From Akkermansia sp. (GTDB lineage: Bacteria; Verrucomicrobiota; Verrucomicrobiia; Verrucomicrobiales; Akkermansiaceae), in NCBI GenBank assembly GCA_017628435.1, contig JAGBZE010000117.1, forward strand, positions 1 to 31,939: a stretch of DNA of 31,939 nucleotides, read 5' to 3'. The position numbers and the translations under genes were made by a program. Positions 1 to 7,129 of the stretch are shown here, one piece after another (within the stretch, counting starts at the first letter, position 1; each line of letters opens with the position of its first letter). The notes under the pieces are model-generated. The model saw only the letters and a list, made by a program, of their open reading frames with translations, was not told the DNA's origin and made no database searches.

Positions 1-836
1 AGCTTCCGGGCAATGATATCCCAGTCAGCCACGCAGGAGAAGCCCATTTCCACCGGATTCAGGGGCGGGCCACCGGCCTGTTCCTTGAGGTCAGCAGCGC
101 GGCCATCCCAGAACTGGCGGATATTACCCGCGGCATTGAAAGTGGAGGGGGCATTCACACCACCCAGCTGAGGCTGGCCATCTGCTCCCGGCACACCCTT
201 GGACTTGGCCAGATTATCCGTGCCGCCCCTGGTCAGGTCATGACAGGAAGCGCAGGAAACCTTGTTGGTCGTGGACAGACGGCCATCATGATACAGCAGA
301 TAGCCCAGATAAATACGAGCCTTCTCCAGGCTGGTTGCCGGCTCTGCCACCGGAGCAATGGGAGCAAAGGCACGGGCAATAGCGCCCTCTTCCTTGTACT
401 TCTGGCGAAGGACTGCCACATCCGTAGGGGTCAGGCGGGAACCCAGGTGCACAGCGCTGTACGATGCCGGGGGCATACGGCGGGTGCGCAGCACGTAATC
501 CATCTTCAGGTAATCCACATTGCCGGAGCGCACGCTGTAATCCGGGGTAAGGGTGAAGGCTCGCTTAGCGCCCTCCACGTGGTCGCGCATCAGGCCAAAG
601 GAGAAGAAATTCAGCACCTTGCTGTAGGAGGCATCCTGAGCATGGCAGGAAGCGCACTTCATTTCCAGCACCTTGGAAGCCACGGCATCTGCTGCGGCAG
701 GCTCCATGGGCGGAATCACGGTGGATTCATGCATGGAATCCACAACACACTGAGAAACCTTACCACCCACGGCTGCAACAAGGCCGGTGGCAAGCAGAAT
801 CAGCACATATTTCCAGTTCGATTGTTTCTTACTCAT
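1..836 (-). CDS. Multi-haem cytochrome c peroxidase (MauG/CcpA type), C-terminus outside window
   Basis: Translating the minus strand from ATG at 836 gives 278 residues that remain open to the window edge, so the gene is partial. Residues 9-25 are a hydrophobic N-terminal segment (membrane anchor or uncleaved signal) that puts the rest in the periplasm. A first c-type haem motif, CASCH, is at 61-65, with a possible axial Met in the RRMPP segment at about 119-123. This fits an N-terminal 'haem-binding' domain. A second CASCH at 195-199 follows a YLLYHDGRLS stretch typical of the first domain of di-haem cytochrome c peroxidases. An FNAAGNIRQFWDGRA segment (233-247) also matches that family. The family reduces H2O2 with electrons from cytochromes or quinols. 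The second peroxidase haem would lie in the missing part. A promoter sits at 870-897. Confidence 0.85.
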   Translation of the reverse strand, partial: MSKKQSNWKYVLILLATGLVAAVGGKVSQCVVDSMHESTVIPPMEPAAADAVASKVLEMKCASCHAQDASYSKVLNFFSFGLMRDHVEGAKRAFTLTPDYSVRSGNVDYLKMDYVLRTRRMPPASYSAVHLGSRLTPTDVAVLRQKYKEEGAIARAFAPIAPVAEPATSLEKARIYLGYLLYHDGRLSTTNKVSCASCHDLTRGGTDNLAKSKGVPGADGQPQLGGVNAPSTFNAAGNIRQFWDGRAADLKEQAGGPPLNPVEMGFSCVADWDIIARK

Positions 837-869
837 CGTTTCTATCAGGGAAAGGGGGTCAGCGTAGCC

Positions 870-897
870 ATTCTAACACAGCCACCGTCACTGGCAA
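870..897 (-). promoter_or_regulatory. Sigma70-like promoter of the cytochrome peroxidase gene
   Basis: On the minus strand, -35 TTGCCA (892-897) and -10 TAGAAT (870-875) are separated by 16 bp. Each matches consensus at 5 of 6 positions. The predicted +1 is near 863, giving a leader of about 27 nt. No clear Shine-Dalgarno precedes the ATG at 836. The promoter is divergent from the dipeptidase promoter at 919-947. Confidence 0.6.
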
Positions 898-918
898 GCA
901 GAAAAAGTGCCTCTAAGC

Positions 919-947
919 TTGTTAAATTCGACTGTATATGCTATGGT
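919..947 (+). promoter_or_regulatory. Promoter of the dipeptidase pair; predicts a leaderless mRNA
   Basis: -35 TTGTTA (919-924), 17-bp spacer, -10 TATGGT (942-947). Counting 7 nt from the last -10 base puts +1 at 954, the first base of the GTG start codon. There is no room for a Shine-Dalgarno site. Confidence 0.55.
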
Positions 948-953
948 GGTGCC

Positions 954-1724
954 GTGAAGAGGATTCTTTCCATCTCTCTGTCTGCCGTTCTGCTCTGCCA
1001 ATGCGCCCAGCAGCTTCCCCCGGCTTACCCCTGCCCCCCAGCGGCACCGCTGCAACGAGAATCCACCCGGAAGGCCGAAACAACGGACGAAAACCACATG
1101 CCCGCGAGGCTCTGCTATCTGGATGAGGTCATCCCCGGCATCTGCGTGGATTTGAAATACTGCGGCTACGATAATTTTGTGGGCCGCCCCATTGATGGCT
1201 ACACCACCGGCCGCCGCGCCATTCTGCGCCGCGACACTGCCGACCGACTGGCCAGAGCCCAGCAGGCACTCGCGCAGAAGGGGCTTGCGTTGAAAGTGTG
1301 GGACGCCTACCGGCCCCACCGGGCCATGCAGGATTTCTACAAGTGGTCCCGCACGCCGAACGACACGATGAAGGCAGAGTTCTACCCCAACATTACCAAG
1401 CAGGGAATCTACGAGAACAGATACATCAGCCGCACCTCCGACCACAGCAAGGGGCTTGCGGTGGATGTCACCCTCATCCGGATGGACACCGGTGAAGAAC
1501 TGGATATGGGCGGCCGACATGATTTGCTGGACGAAAGCTCAGCCACCCGCTATCCCGGGCTCACCCAAGAGCAGCAGGCAAACCGGCTTCTTCTGCTGCA
1601 GACCATGGCCGACGTAGGCCTGCGCAACTACCGCAAGGAATGGTGGCACTATTTCCAAAAAAAAGAACCGGCGGCCCCCCGGTACAATTTCCCGCTGAAT
1701 GATAATCTGATTACCGAGCCATGA
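954..1724 (+). CDS. D-alanyl-D-alanine dipeptidase lipoprotein, VanX/DdpX family (M15D), copy 1
   Basis: A zinc peptidase expected to split D-Ala-D-Ala released from peptidoglycan. GTG at 954 is chosen because it opens directly onto a signal sequence (residues 1-17) ending in a lipobox-like LLCQC. The frame is open further upstream, but that stretch overlaps the cytochrome gene. The 256-residue product keeps the VanX-family residues: Arg120 in DAYRPHR, zinc ligands His164 and Asp171 in SDHSKGLAVD, the Glu229/His232 pair in KEWWHY, and a long conserved stretch around DMGGRHDLLDESSA. The Gln before the presumed lipidated Cys19 is unusual for a lipobox, so lipidation is probable but not certain. 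The stop overlaps the next gene's start (ATGA, 1721-1724), implying translational coupling with the paralogue. Confidence 0.87.
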   Translation: MKRILSISLSAVLLCQCAQQLPPAYPCPPAAPLQRESTRKAETTDENHMPARLCYLDEVIPGICVDLKYCGYDNFVGRPIDGYTTGRRAILRRDTADRLARAQQALAQKGLALKVWDAYRPHRAMQDFYKWSRTPNDTMKAEFYPNITKQGIYENRYISRTSDHSKGLAVDVTLIRMDTGEELDMGGRHDLLDESSATRYPGLTQEQQANRLLLLQTMADVGLRNYRKEWWHYFQKKEPAAPRYNFPLNDNLITEP

Positions 1725-2431
1725 AGCATCTGCTCATCTCCCTCCTGTTTCTTCCGTTCCTGCTCTGCCAGTGCAGCCAGCCTACCGTGCTGGTGTACCC
1801 GGGCATCATGCCACAGGAACTCTGCTATCTGGACGAAGCAGCACCCGGAATCAAAGTTGATCTGAAATACTGCGGCTCCGATAATTTTGTGGGCCGCCCC
1901 ATTGAGGGCTACACGGGCGGTCGCCGCGCCATTCTGCGCAAGGATGCAGCAGCGGCCCTGGCCAAAGCCCAGGTGGAACTGAACAAAAAGGGCTACGGGC
2001 TGCTCGTCTGGGATGCCTACCGTCCCCACCGCGCCCTGCAGGATTTCTATAACTGGTCACTCACCGATGATGACCGCACACGCGCCACCTTCTACCCGAA
2101 CATCACCAAGCGCGGCATTTACGAGAATAAATACATCGGCCTGCAATCCGAACACAGCTGGGGTGTGGCCGTGGATGTCACACTCATCCACCTGAACAGT
2201 GGCAAGGAGCTCGACATGGGCGGTCGCCACGACCTGCTGGACGAAAGCTCCGCCACTGAATACGCCGGGCTCACCGCCCGCCAGCAGGCCAATCGCCGCC
2301 TGCTCCGCGATACCCTGGCCGCAGCCGGCATGCGCAATTACAGCAAGGAATGGTGGCATTACTACATCTACCCCCTTGGCCTCTGTCACCAGTATGATTT
2401 CCCCCTGAACGATAATTTGCAGAAGAAGTAA
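1721..2431 (+). CDS. D-alanyl-D-alanine dipeptidase lipoprotein, VanX/DdpX family (M15D), copy 2
   Basis: A 236-residue paralogue of the preceding gene, with long identical blocks from the LCYLDE segment to the EWWHY motif. It is clearly a tandem duplication. The same putative lipoprotein signal is present (residues 1-18, LLCQC). Active-site residues are intact: Arg101, His145 and Asp152 (SEHSWGVAVD), Glu210 and His213. The linker between the lipid anchor and the catalytic domain is about 16 residues shorter than in copy 1. The ATG overlaps the upstream TGA by 4 bp, so both copies are probably made from one mRNA. Two envelope-anchored copies suggest D-Ala-D-Ala salvage or peptidoglycan turnover. 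No vanA-like ligase or vanS/R pair is visible nearby, so a resistance role is not supported. Confidence 0.87.
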   Translation: MKHLLISLLFLPFLLCQCSQPTVLVYPGIMPQELCYLDEAAPGIKVDLKYCGSDNFVGRPIEGYTGGRRAILRKDAAAALAKAQVELNKKGYGLLVWDAYRPHRALQDFYNWSLTDDDRTRATFYPNITKRGIYENKYIGLQSEHSWGVAVDVTLIHLNSGKELDMGGRHDLLDESSATEYAGLTARQQANRRLLRDTLAAAGMRNYSKEWWHYYIYPLGLCHQYDFPLNDNLQKK

Positions 2432-2472
2432 TTGTTAATACTGCAGAATTCATGTTACGCACTGTTTTTAAC

Positions 2473-2501
2473 TTGAAAAACTGGCATTTTCTGGTTAGAG
2501 T
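2473..2501 (+). promoter_or_regulatory. Promoter of the beta-CASP nuclease gene; near-leaderless
   Basis: -35 TTGAAA (2473-2478), 17-bp spacer, -10 TAGAGT (2496-2501). Predicted +1 is near 2508, two bases before the ATG at 2510. Confidence 0.5.
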
Positions 2502-2509
2502 ACAGGGTA

Positions 2510-3913
2510 ATGAAAATTCATTTTTGTGGAGCAGCTGAAACGACTACAGGCTCCCAGCACCTGCTGGAAGTGAATGGGAAGAAAATCCTCCTGGATTGCG
2601 GTATGTACCAAGGACACCGTGAGGACCAGTTACGGATTAACCGTGATTTCCCCTATTTCACCCCTGCGGACATCGATTGCGTAGTGCTTTCGCATGCCCA
2701 CATTGACCACTCAGGCAACCTGCCGAACCTGGTAAAGCGCGGATATAAGGGGTTTATTTACAGCACACACGCCACGCGCGACCTCTGCCAGATTATGCTG
2801 GCAGACTCCGCCCGCATTCAGGAAAGCGACTGCAAGTTCCTCAACAAGATGAGCGCGCGCAAGGGCGGCAGCAGCGTGGCCGAAATCATTTACACCGAAC
2901 AGGATGCCGAAGCCTGCCTGCGCCGGTTCATCAACATCGGCTATGAGATTCCCTTCCCCATTATGCCGGGAGTCACGCTCACATTCTACGATGCCGGGCA
3001 CATCCTGGGCGCAGCGCAGATTGTACTGGATATTGACGATGAGGAGGATGGTCGTCACAAGCGGCTGCTCTTCTCCGGCGATGTGGGGCGCGGCAACAAC
3101 GAACTGCTACGAGACCCGGTTCCGGTGCCGGATGTCGATATCATGCTCATGGAATGCACCTATGGCGGACGCTTCCACGAAGCCCCCAGCCGGGACGACG
3201 AAACCTTCTGCCGCACCATTCGAGAAGCGCTGAAACGCGGGGGCAATGTGTATATTCCCTCCTTTGCAGTGGAGCGCACGCAGCAATTACTCTACCTGCT
3301 GAACCGCGCGTATAAGGAAGGCAGGCTGCCGAACTATCAGGTATATGTGGACAGCCCCATGGCCGTAAGTGCCACGGAAATCTTCCGTATTCACCCGGAA
3401 TGCTTTAACAAGGAGGTATACAACTTCCTGTTTGCCGAGCGCGATCCCTTCCAGTTCGAACAGCTGCACATGGTGCGCAGCATCTCGGAATCCCAGAGGC
3501 TCAATAACCTGCGGGAAAACGCCATCATCATCTCCGCATCCGGCATGTGCGAAGCCGGGCGCATTCTGCACCACCTCAAGAACGGCATCGGCCGCCCGAA
3601 CAACACCGTTCTCTTTGTGGGATACTGCGCCGCCAACACCCTGGGTCGCCGCATCCTGAACGGTGCGCTGGAGGTGCGCATTCTAGGTGATTTGTACCCA
3701 GTTCGCGCGCGCATCGAGTCTCTGGATTCCTTCTCCGGCCATGCCGACCACGATGAGCTGATTAAATATTTCCAGGCCACAGGCGGCAGAAAGAGCAAAG
3801 TGTACCTGGTGCACGGCGAAAAGGAATGCTCCACGGCCATGCATGCAGCGCTGAGCAAAATTCATGATGGTGAGGTGGAAATCGCTCGTTTGGATGCCAT
3901 GGTCGAATGCTGA
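2510..3913 (+). CDS. Metallo-beta-lactamase fold, beta-CASP RNA-processing exonuclease family protein
   Basis: 467 residues, the usual length for bacterial YSH1/CPSF73-like proteins. Visible metal-binding motifs are HAHIDH at 62-67, His165 in GHILGA, Asp192 in SGDVGR, and late histidines in FSGHADHDE and VHGEKE. The beta-CASP/RNA-specificity part includes an SGMCEAGRILHHL segment near residue 345. Members of the family cleave or trim RNA in the cytoplasm using two zinc ions. The substrate of this copy cannot be told from sequence. It is a single-gene unit with its own promoter and no cofactor gene nearby. Confidence 0.9.
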   Translation: MKIHFCGAAETTTGSQHLLEVNGKKILLDCGMYQGHREDQLRINRDFPYFTPADIDCVVLSHAHIDHSGNLPNLVKRGYKGFIYSTHATRDLCQIMLADSARIQESDCKFLNKMSARKGGSSVAEIIYTEQDAEACLRRFINIGYEIPFPIMPGVTLTFYDAGHILGAAQIVLDIDDEEDGRHKRLLFSGDVGRGNNELLRDPVPVPDVDIMLMECTYGGRFHEAPSRDDETFCRTIREALKRGGNVYIPSFAVERTQQLLYLLNRAYKEGRLPNYQVYVDSPMAVSATEIFRIHPECFNKEVYNFLFAERDPFQFEQLHMVRSISESQRLNNLRENAIIISASGMCEAGRILHHLKNGIGRPNNTVLFVGYCAANTLGRRILNGALEVRILGDLYPVRARIESLDSFSGHADHDELIKYFQATGGRKSKVYLVHGEKECSTAMHAALSKIHDGEVEIARLDAMVEC

Positions 3914-3993
3914 TAATCAATTCTCGGCAGGCAGGAACTAGAATGGCATTCGGTAAATAACTAGCCAATACATGGGAATTTGGAGGAAGCAGT

Positions 3994-4458
3994 ATGGTTG
4001 AACGTGCACACATTTCTGATATTGCATCCTTGACAGCATTAAGATTGGAATTCTTGCAAGAAGACTGCGGCGAATTGAGTGGAGAAATAAAAAGTAAGAT
4101 CATAGAAACTTTGCCAGCCTACTTTGAAAAGAATCTTAACCATAATATTTTCTGCTACCTAATCAGAGAAATGGAAGAAATTGTTGCTTGTGCATTCTTG
4201 CTAATAGTTGAAATGCCAGCAAATCCGATGTTCATAACAGGCAGGACAGGAACTGTGCTTAACGTATACACGAAGCCGAGATGCCGACATAAGGGGTATG
4301 CAAAAGCGATAATGAAAACGCTGCTAAAGGATGCAGTTGAAATGAATTTGAGTTTTGTGGATCTTAAATCTACAGAGGCTGGATACGATTTATATAAATC
4401 CGTTGGTTTTACCGATGATGTATCAAAGTACCATTGTATGAAATGGTACAACGTATAG
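3994..4458 (+). CDS. GNAT-family N-acetyltransferase, probably acquired
   Basis: 154 residues with the GNAT core: VLNVYTKPRCRHKGYAKAIM carries the acetyl-CoA pyrophosphate-binding pattern (about residues 88-107). An LYKSVGFTDD motif ends the domain near residue 140. It should transfer an acetyl group from acetyl-CoA to an unknown amine. The base composition is strikingly more AT-rich than all neighbours, with AT-ending codons. It also has a strong Shine-Dalgarno site (GGAGGA at 3982-3987, 6 nt before ATG), which most genes here lack. A MITE-like element lies immediately downstream. Together these indicate recent horizontal acquisition. Confidence 0.85.
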   Translation: MVERAHISDIASLTALRLEFLQEDCGELSGEIKSKIIETLPAYFEKNLNHNIFCYLIREMEEIVACAFLLIVEMPANPMFITGRTGTVLNVYTKPRCRHKGYAKAIMKTLLKDAVEMNLSFVDLKSTEAGYDLYKSVGFTDDVSKYHCMKWYNV

Positions 4459-4473
4459 AGAGATTCCAATTCG

Positions 4474-4705
4474 GGGATCTCTAAAAACTCTGCAGTTTGG
4501 CGAATGCAGATTTCAGAAATCAGAATGCAGAATTGTGAGTTTGTGTGCGGCGGTTGCCGCGCCTGTAAACAAAATTACCTGAGAAATCTCAGGTAATTTT
4601 CATTTCTTTGCGCGGCCTCCAGGCTGCGCACTAACTGCTTATTCTGCATTCTGCGTTCTGAAATCTTCATTCCTACAAATCGTCATTTCAAGTTTTTAGA
4701 GATGC
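4474..4705. mobile_element. MITE-like near-palindromic element with flanking 8-bp direct repeats
   Basis: This fills most of the 306-bp gap between two convergent genes. The terminal arms form a 13-bp perfect inverted repeat (4477-4489 and 4691-4703). Inside lies a 32-bp inverted repeat (4502-4533 and 4641-4672) matching at 29 positions. GC-rich arms follow, and a perfect 14-bp stem sits almost exactly at the centre (4571-4584 and 4587-4600). The octamer CCAATTCG flanks the element on both sides (4466-4473 and 4706-4713), as a target-site duplication would. No ORF is inside, so it would be a non-autonomous element moved in trans. The transposase family is undetermined. The palindrome could also end transcription from both sides. 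Confidence 0.65.
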
Positions 4706-4764
4706 CCAATTCGTCAGTCTGATTATTCACCAGACGTTATACCAGTTATTTCCCGAACGCTATA

Positions 4765-6126
4765 CTAGGGAATAAACTTCCAGCCACCGGCTTGAACAAG
4801 AGCCTCGAAGGCAACGCGGGGAGCGGGTTCTCCTCGCTCTTCTGCCATACGCAGATACATGCGGGCACGAGTCGGGTCTGAAGCTTTAGATGCATTCCCC
4901 ACCTGCGCCAGCGCAGCCATGAGCGTGTAACACCCCGGCAAACCATCAACCGAAGCCGCCGTAAGAGCACTTATTGCGCGTGACATATCTGCCGGGACCC
5001 CAGTGCCATTGAAATAGAGTTCTGCCAATGCCATGTTGGCAAAGGCAACACCAGCGTCCACCAGCTGATTCAAAATACGCACACCGCGCTCCGCATCTGC
5101 CTGACAACCACGGCCAGTGACCAGACAATATGCATAGGCCACACCGCCCCGGGCATCGCCCAGATCTGCAGCGCGGCGGTAAAGTTCAAACACACGTTCC
5201 TTTGAATATTTTCCCGGCTGCTTGTTGTATTCACCAGCCAGCGGAATGAAGGCCGGGGCATAGCCCAGCAAGGCCGCCCGCTGGAACAAACGTATGGCCG
5301 ACTCTGCATCCTGCTTGATGATACCCTGCAGCCCCGGACTAAGCTCCGACTCCGGCAACAGCAGGGAGCCCATCACCGCCAAAGAATCCGGATGCTCACG
5401 CTCCACCGCCATTTTCAGAAAATCATAGCCCAGGGCATCCTTACCCTGCATCATATAATAGCGAGCCAGCATACCGGCAGCATAAGCGCTGCCATGGGAA
5501 GCCGCGGCAGCCAGCCACTCACGCCCCTTCTTCTCATCCTTACGCCCGGCAAAGGCGGAAAGGAACTCTTCCACATAGTAATTTTTCTTTTTCAGTTCAG
5601 CAGCCACGGCTGCGTCCTCTGCACCTCCCTTTTCCATGCGGCCGGAGAGCAGCAGATACGCAGCTCGAGCGTGGGAATTATTTGCCCTGCAAGCCTGCAT
5701 CAGGTATTCCATACCCTTCTTTTCATCCGGAGCAGCCCCCACACCGCTGCCAAGCAAATGAGCCATTTCCACCATGGCAGGAACATAACCAGCGGAAGCA
5801 GCCTTCTCTACTGCTGAACGAAATTTCGTTGCCTCAGGATCCGTCTCCAGATTGATTCCCTGCGCCGTCAGCTGGCGAATCCCCTGCCCGGCGATCCAGG
5901 TAAGCGCCACAGGATGTCCGGCATCAGCCGCCTCCTGCATGAATCTCCAAAAGGCCTGCTCATCCCCACCAGTTGCCTCTAGCACAGCCGTAACAACCGG
6001 GCCCAGATTCTCTGACTGGGTGCTCTTCACGGAATCCAGTGCGGACATACACGAAGCCTTGGCATCGAGAGTCTGGGCCGTCAGTGGACACAAGGCAAGC
6101 GGAAGGAGATAAATGTAAGGCTTCAT
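4765..6126 (-). CDS. Secreted Sel1-like repeat (TPR-like) protein
   Basis: 453 residues with an N-terminal signal peptide (about residues 1-22, ending near LTAQ). The rest is a run of Sel1-like repeats of about 36 residues. Typical repeat signatures include AAEKGDARG-like steps such as AADLGDARGGVAYAYCLVTGRG and NMALAELYFNGTGVPADMSRA. Such alpha-solenoids bind partner proteins, often in the periplasm. No catalytic domain is visible. The ATG at 6126 follows a promoter whose predicted +1 is the A of the start codon. The gene is alone on its strand, divergent from nadC and convergent with the acetyltransferase. The partner and role are unknown. Confidence 0.82.
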   Translation of the reverse strand: MKPYIYLLPLALCPLTAQTLDAKASCMSALDSVKSTQSENLGPVVTAVLEATGGDEQAFWRFMQEAADAGHPVALTWIAGQGIRQLTAQGINLETDPEATKFRSAVEKAASAGYVPAMVEMAHLLGSGVGAAPDEKKGMEYLMQACRANNSHARAAYLLLSGRMEKGGAEDAAVAAELKKKNYYVEEFLSAFAGRKDEKKGREWLAAAASHGSAYAAGMLARYYMMQGKDALGYDFLKMAVEREHPDSLAVMGSLLLPESELSPGLQGIIKQDAESAIRLFQRAALLGYAPAFIPLAGEYNKQPGKYSKERVFELYRRAADLGDARGGVAYAYCLVTGRGCQADAERGVRILNQLVDAGVAFANMALAELYFNGTGVPADMSRAISALTAASVDGLPGCYTLMAALAQVGNASKASDPTRARMYLRMAEERGEPAPRVAFEALVQAGGWKFIP

Positions 6127-6132
6127 TCCGTC

Positions 6133-6161
6133 ATTCTACTTCTAACACTTCTACCATGCAA
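6133..6161 (-). promoter_or_regulatory. Promoter of the Sel1-repeat gene; predicts a leaderless mRNA
   Basis: Minus strand: -35 TTGCAT (6156-6161), 17-bp spacer, -10 TAGAAT (6133-6138). Predicted +1 is 6126, the first base of the ATG. The -35 box is weak (3 of 6) but the -10 is good (5 of 6). Confidence 0.5.
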
Positions 6162-6244
6162 GCTGTTTCTGCCTCCCTGACATGGATTTTCAAAGCCGAG
6201 GATAACATATTTCTGCCTTTACAATCGCATTCAAGAGGGCTATT

Positions 6245-7120
6245 ATGGGCGGCATGAGCCACATTAAGGTATCTGACAATATGGAAGCGCTCATCAAGCT
6301 GGCGCTCGATGAAGATTTTGGCGATGGCGACGTGACTTCGCTTTACTTTGTACCCGCAGAGCTGCAGGCACGCGCCCTGCTGCGTCCCCGCACCCAAGGT
6401 GTACTTTCCGGCGTAGAAGTAGCACGTGCCGTATTCAAAGCCGTGGATCCCACGCTGAAAGTAGAGGTATACCTGAACGATGGCGATGAGATTTCCCCCG
6501 GTGCTGTGGTCATGATGATTGAAGGCAAGGCTCAGTCCATTCTGGGTGCCGAGCGTACCGCGCTCAACTTCATCCAGCGTCTTTCCGGAGTGGCCAGCAT
6601 GACCCACAAGTATGTGAAGGCCATTGCCCACACCGACTGTAAGCTGCTGGATACCCGCAAGACCACCCCCGGCTACCGTCTGCTGGAGAAGGCTGCCGTG
6701 GTGCACGGCGGCGGCAACAACCACCGCCTGGGTCTGTATGACCGAGCTATGGTGAAGGATAACCACCTCATGACCGATGGCGACACCGGCCACCTTCAGG
6801 CCTGCATCGACAAGTTGAAGAGCGAGCGCCCCGGCGTAGAGGTGCAGCTGGAGGCCGACAACCTGCAGCAGGTGGAAGCATTCCTGAAGCTCAACGGCGT
6901 GGACTACATCCTGCTGGATAATATGAGCAATGATGATATGCGTAAGGCAGTGGAAATGCGCGGTCAGAACTGCAAGCCTTACTTCGAAGCCTCCGGTGGT
7001 CTCACCCTCGCCACGGCCCCGGCCGCAGCCGAGACCGGCGTGGACTTCATGAGCTTCGGCTGCCTCACGCACTCCGTTCCCTCCCTCGACCTGGGGCTGG
7101 ACTTCACCGTGGAGCGCTGA
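6245..7120 (+). CDS. nadC: Nicotinate-nucleotide pyrophosphorylase (quinolinate phosphoribosyltransferase, carboxylating)
   Basis: Converts quinolinate and PRPP to nicotinate mononucleotide, CO2 and PPi in de novo NAD synthesis. The 291 residues match the family length. Conserved motifs are DTRKTTPG (136-143), Lys149, a VVHGGGNNHRLGLYD block (152-166) and KDNH (171-174), together covering the quinolinate/PRPP site. ATG at 6245 is preferred over the in-frame ATG at 6254 because AGAGGG at 6234-6239 is correctly spaced for it. dprA follows 9 bp after the stop, so the two are probably co-transcribed. No nadA or nadB is seen in the window. Confidence 0.95.
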   Translation: MGGMSHIKVSDNMEALIKLALDEDFGDGDVTSLYFVPAELQARALLRPRTQGVLSGVEVARAVFKAVDPTLKVEVYLNDGDEISPGAVVMMIEGKAQSILGAERTALNFIQRLSGVASMTHKYVKAIAHTDCKLLDTRKTTPGYRLLEKAAVVHGGGNNHRLGLYDRAMVKDNHLMTDGDTGHLQACIDKLKSERPGVEVQLEADNLQQVEAFLKLNGVDYILLDNMSNDDMRKAVEMRGQNCKPYFEASGGLTLATAPAAAETGVDFMSFGCLTHSVPSLDLGLDFTVER

Positions 7121-7129
7121 TTCTCCGGC

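Noticed and set aside
240..953. N-terminal extension of the first dipeptidase frame
   Set aside because: The frame is open but lies antisense to the haem-peroxidase coding region. It gives no signal peptide or family match. A lipoprotein signal starts cleanly at GTG 954, just after a promoter.
954..2431. Vancomycin-resistance cluster
   Set aside because: VanX-like genes are present, but no D-Ala-D-Lac ligase, VanH-type dehydrogenase or VanS/VanR pair is nearby. Housekeeping wall turnover fits better.
4571..4600. Stand-alone intrinsic terminator
   Set aside because: The perfect hairpin is the centre of a much larger nested palindrome with flanking direct repeats. It may still end transcription, but the larger element explains it better.
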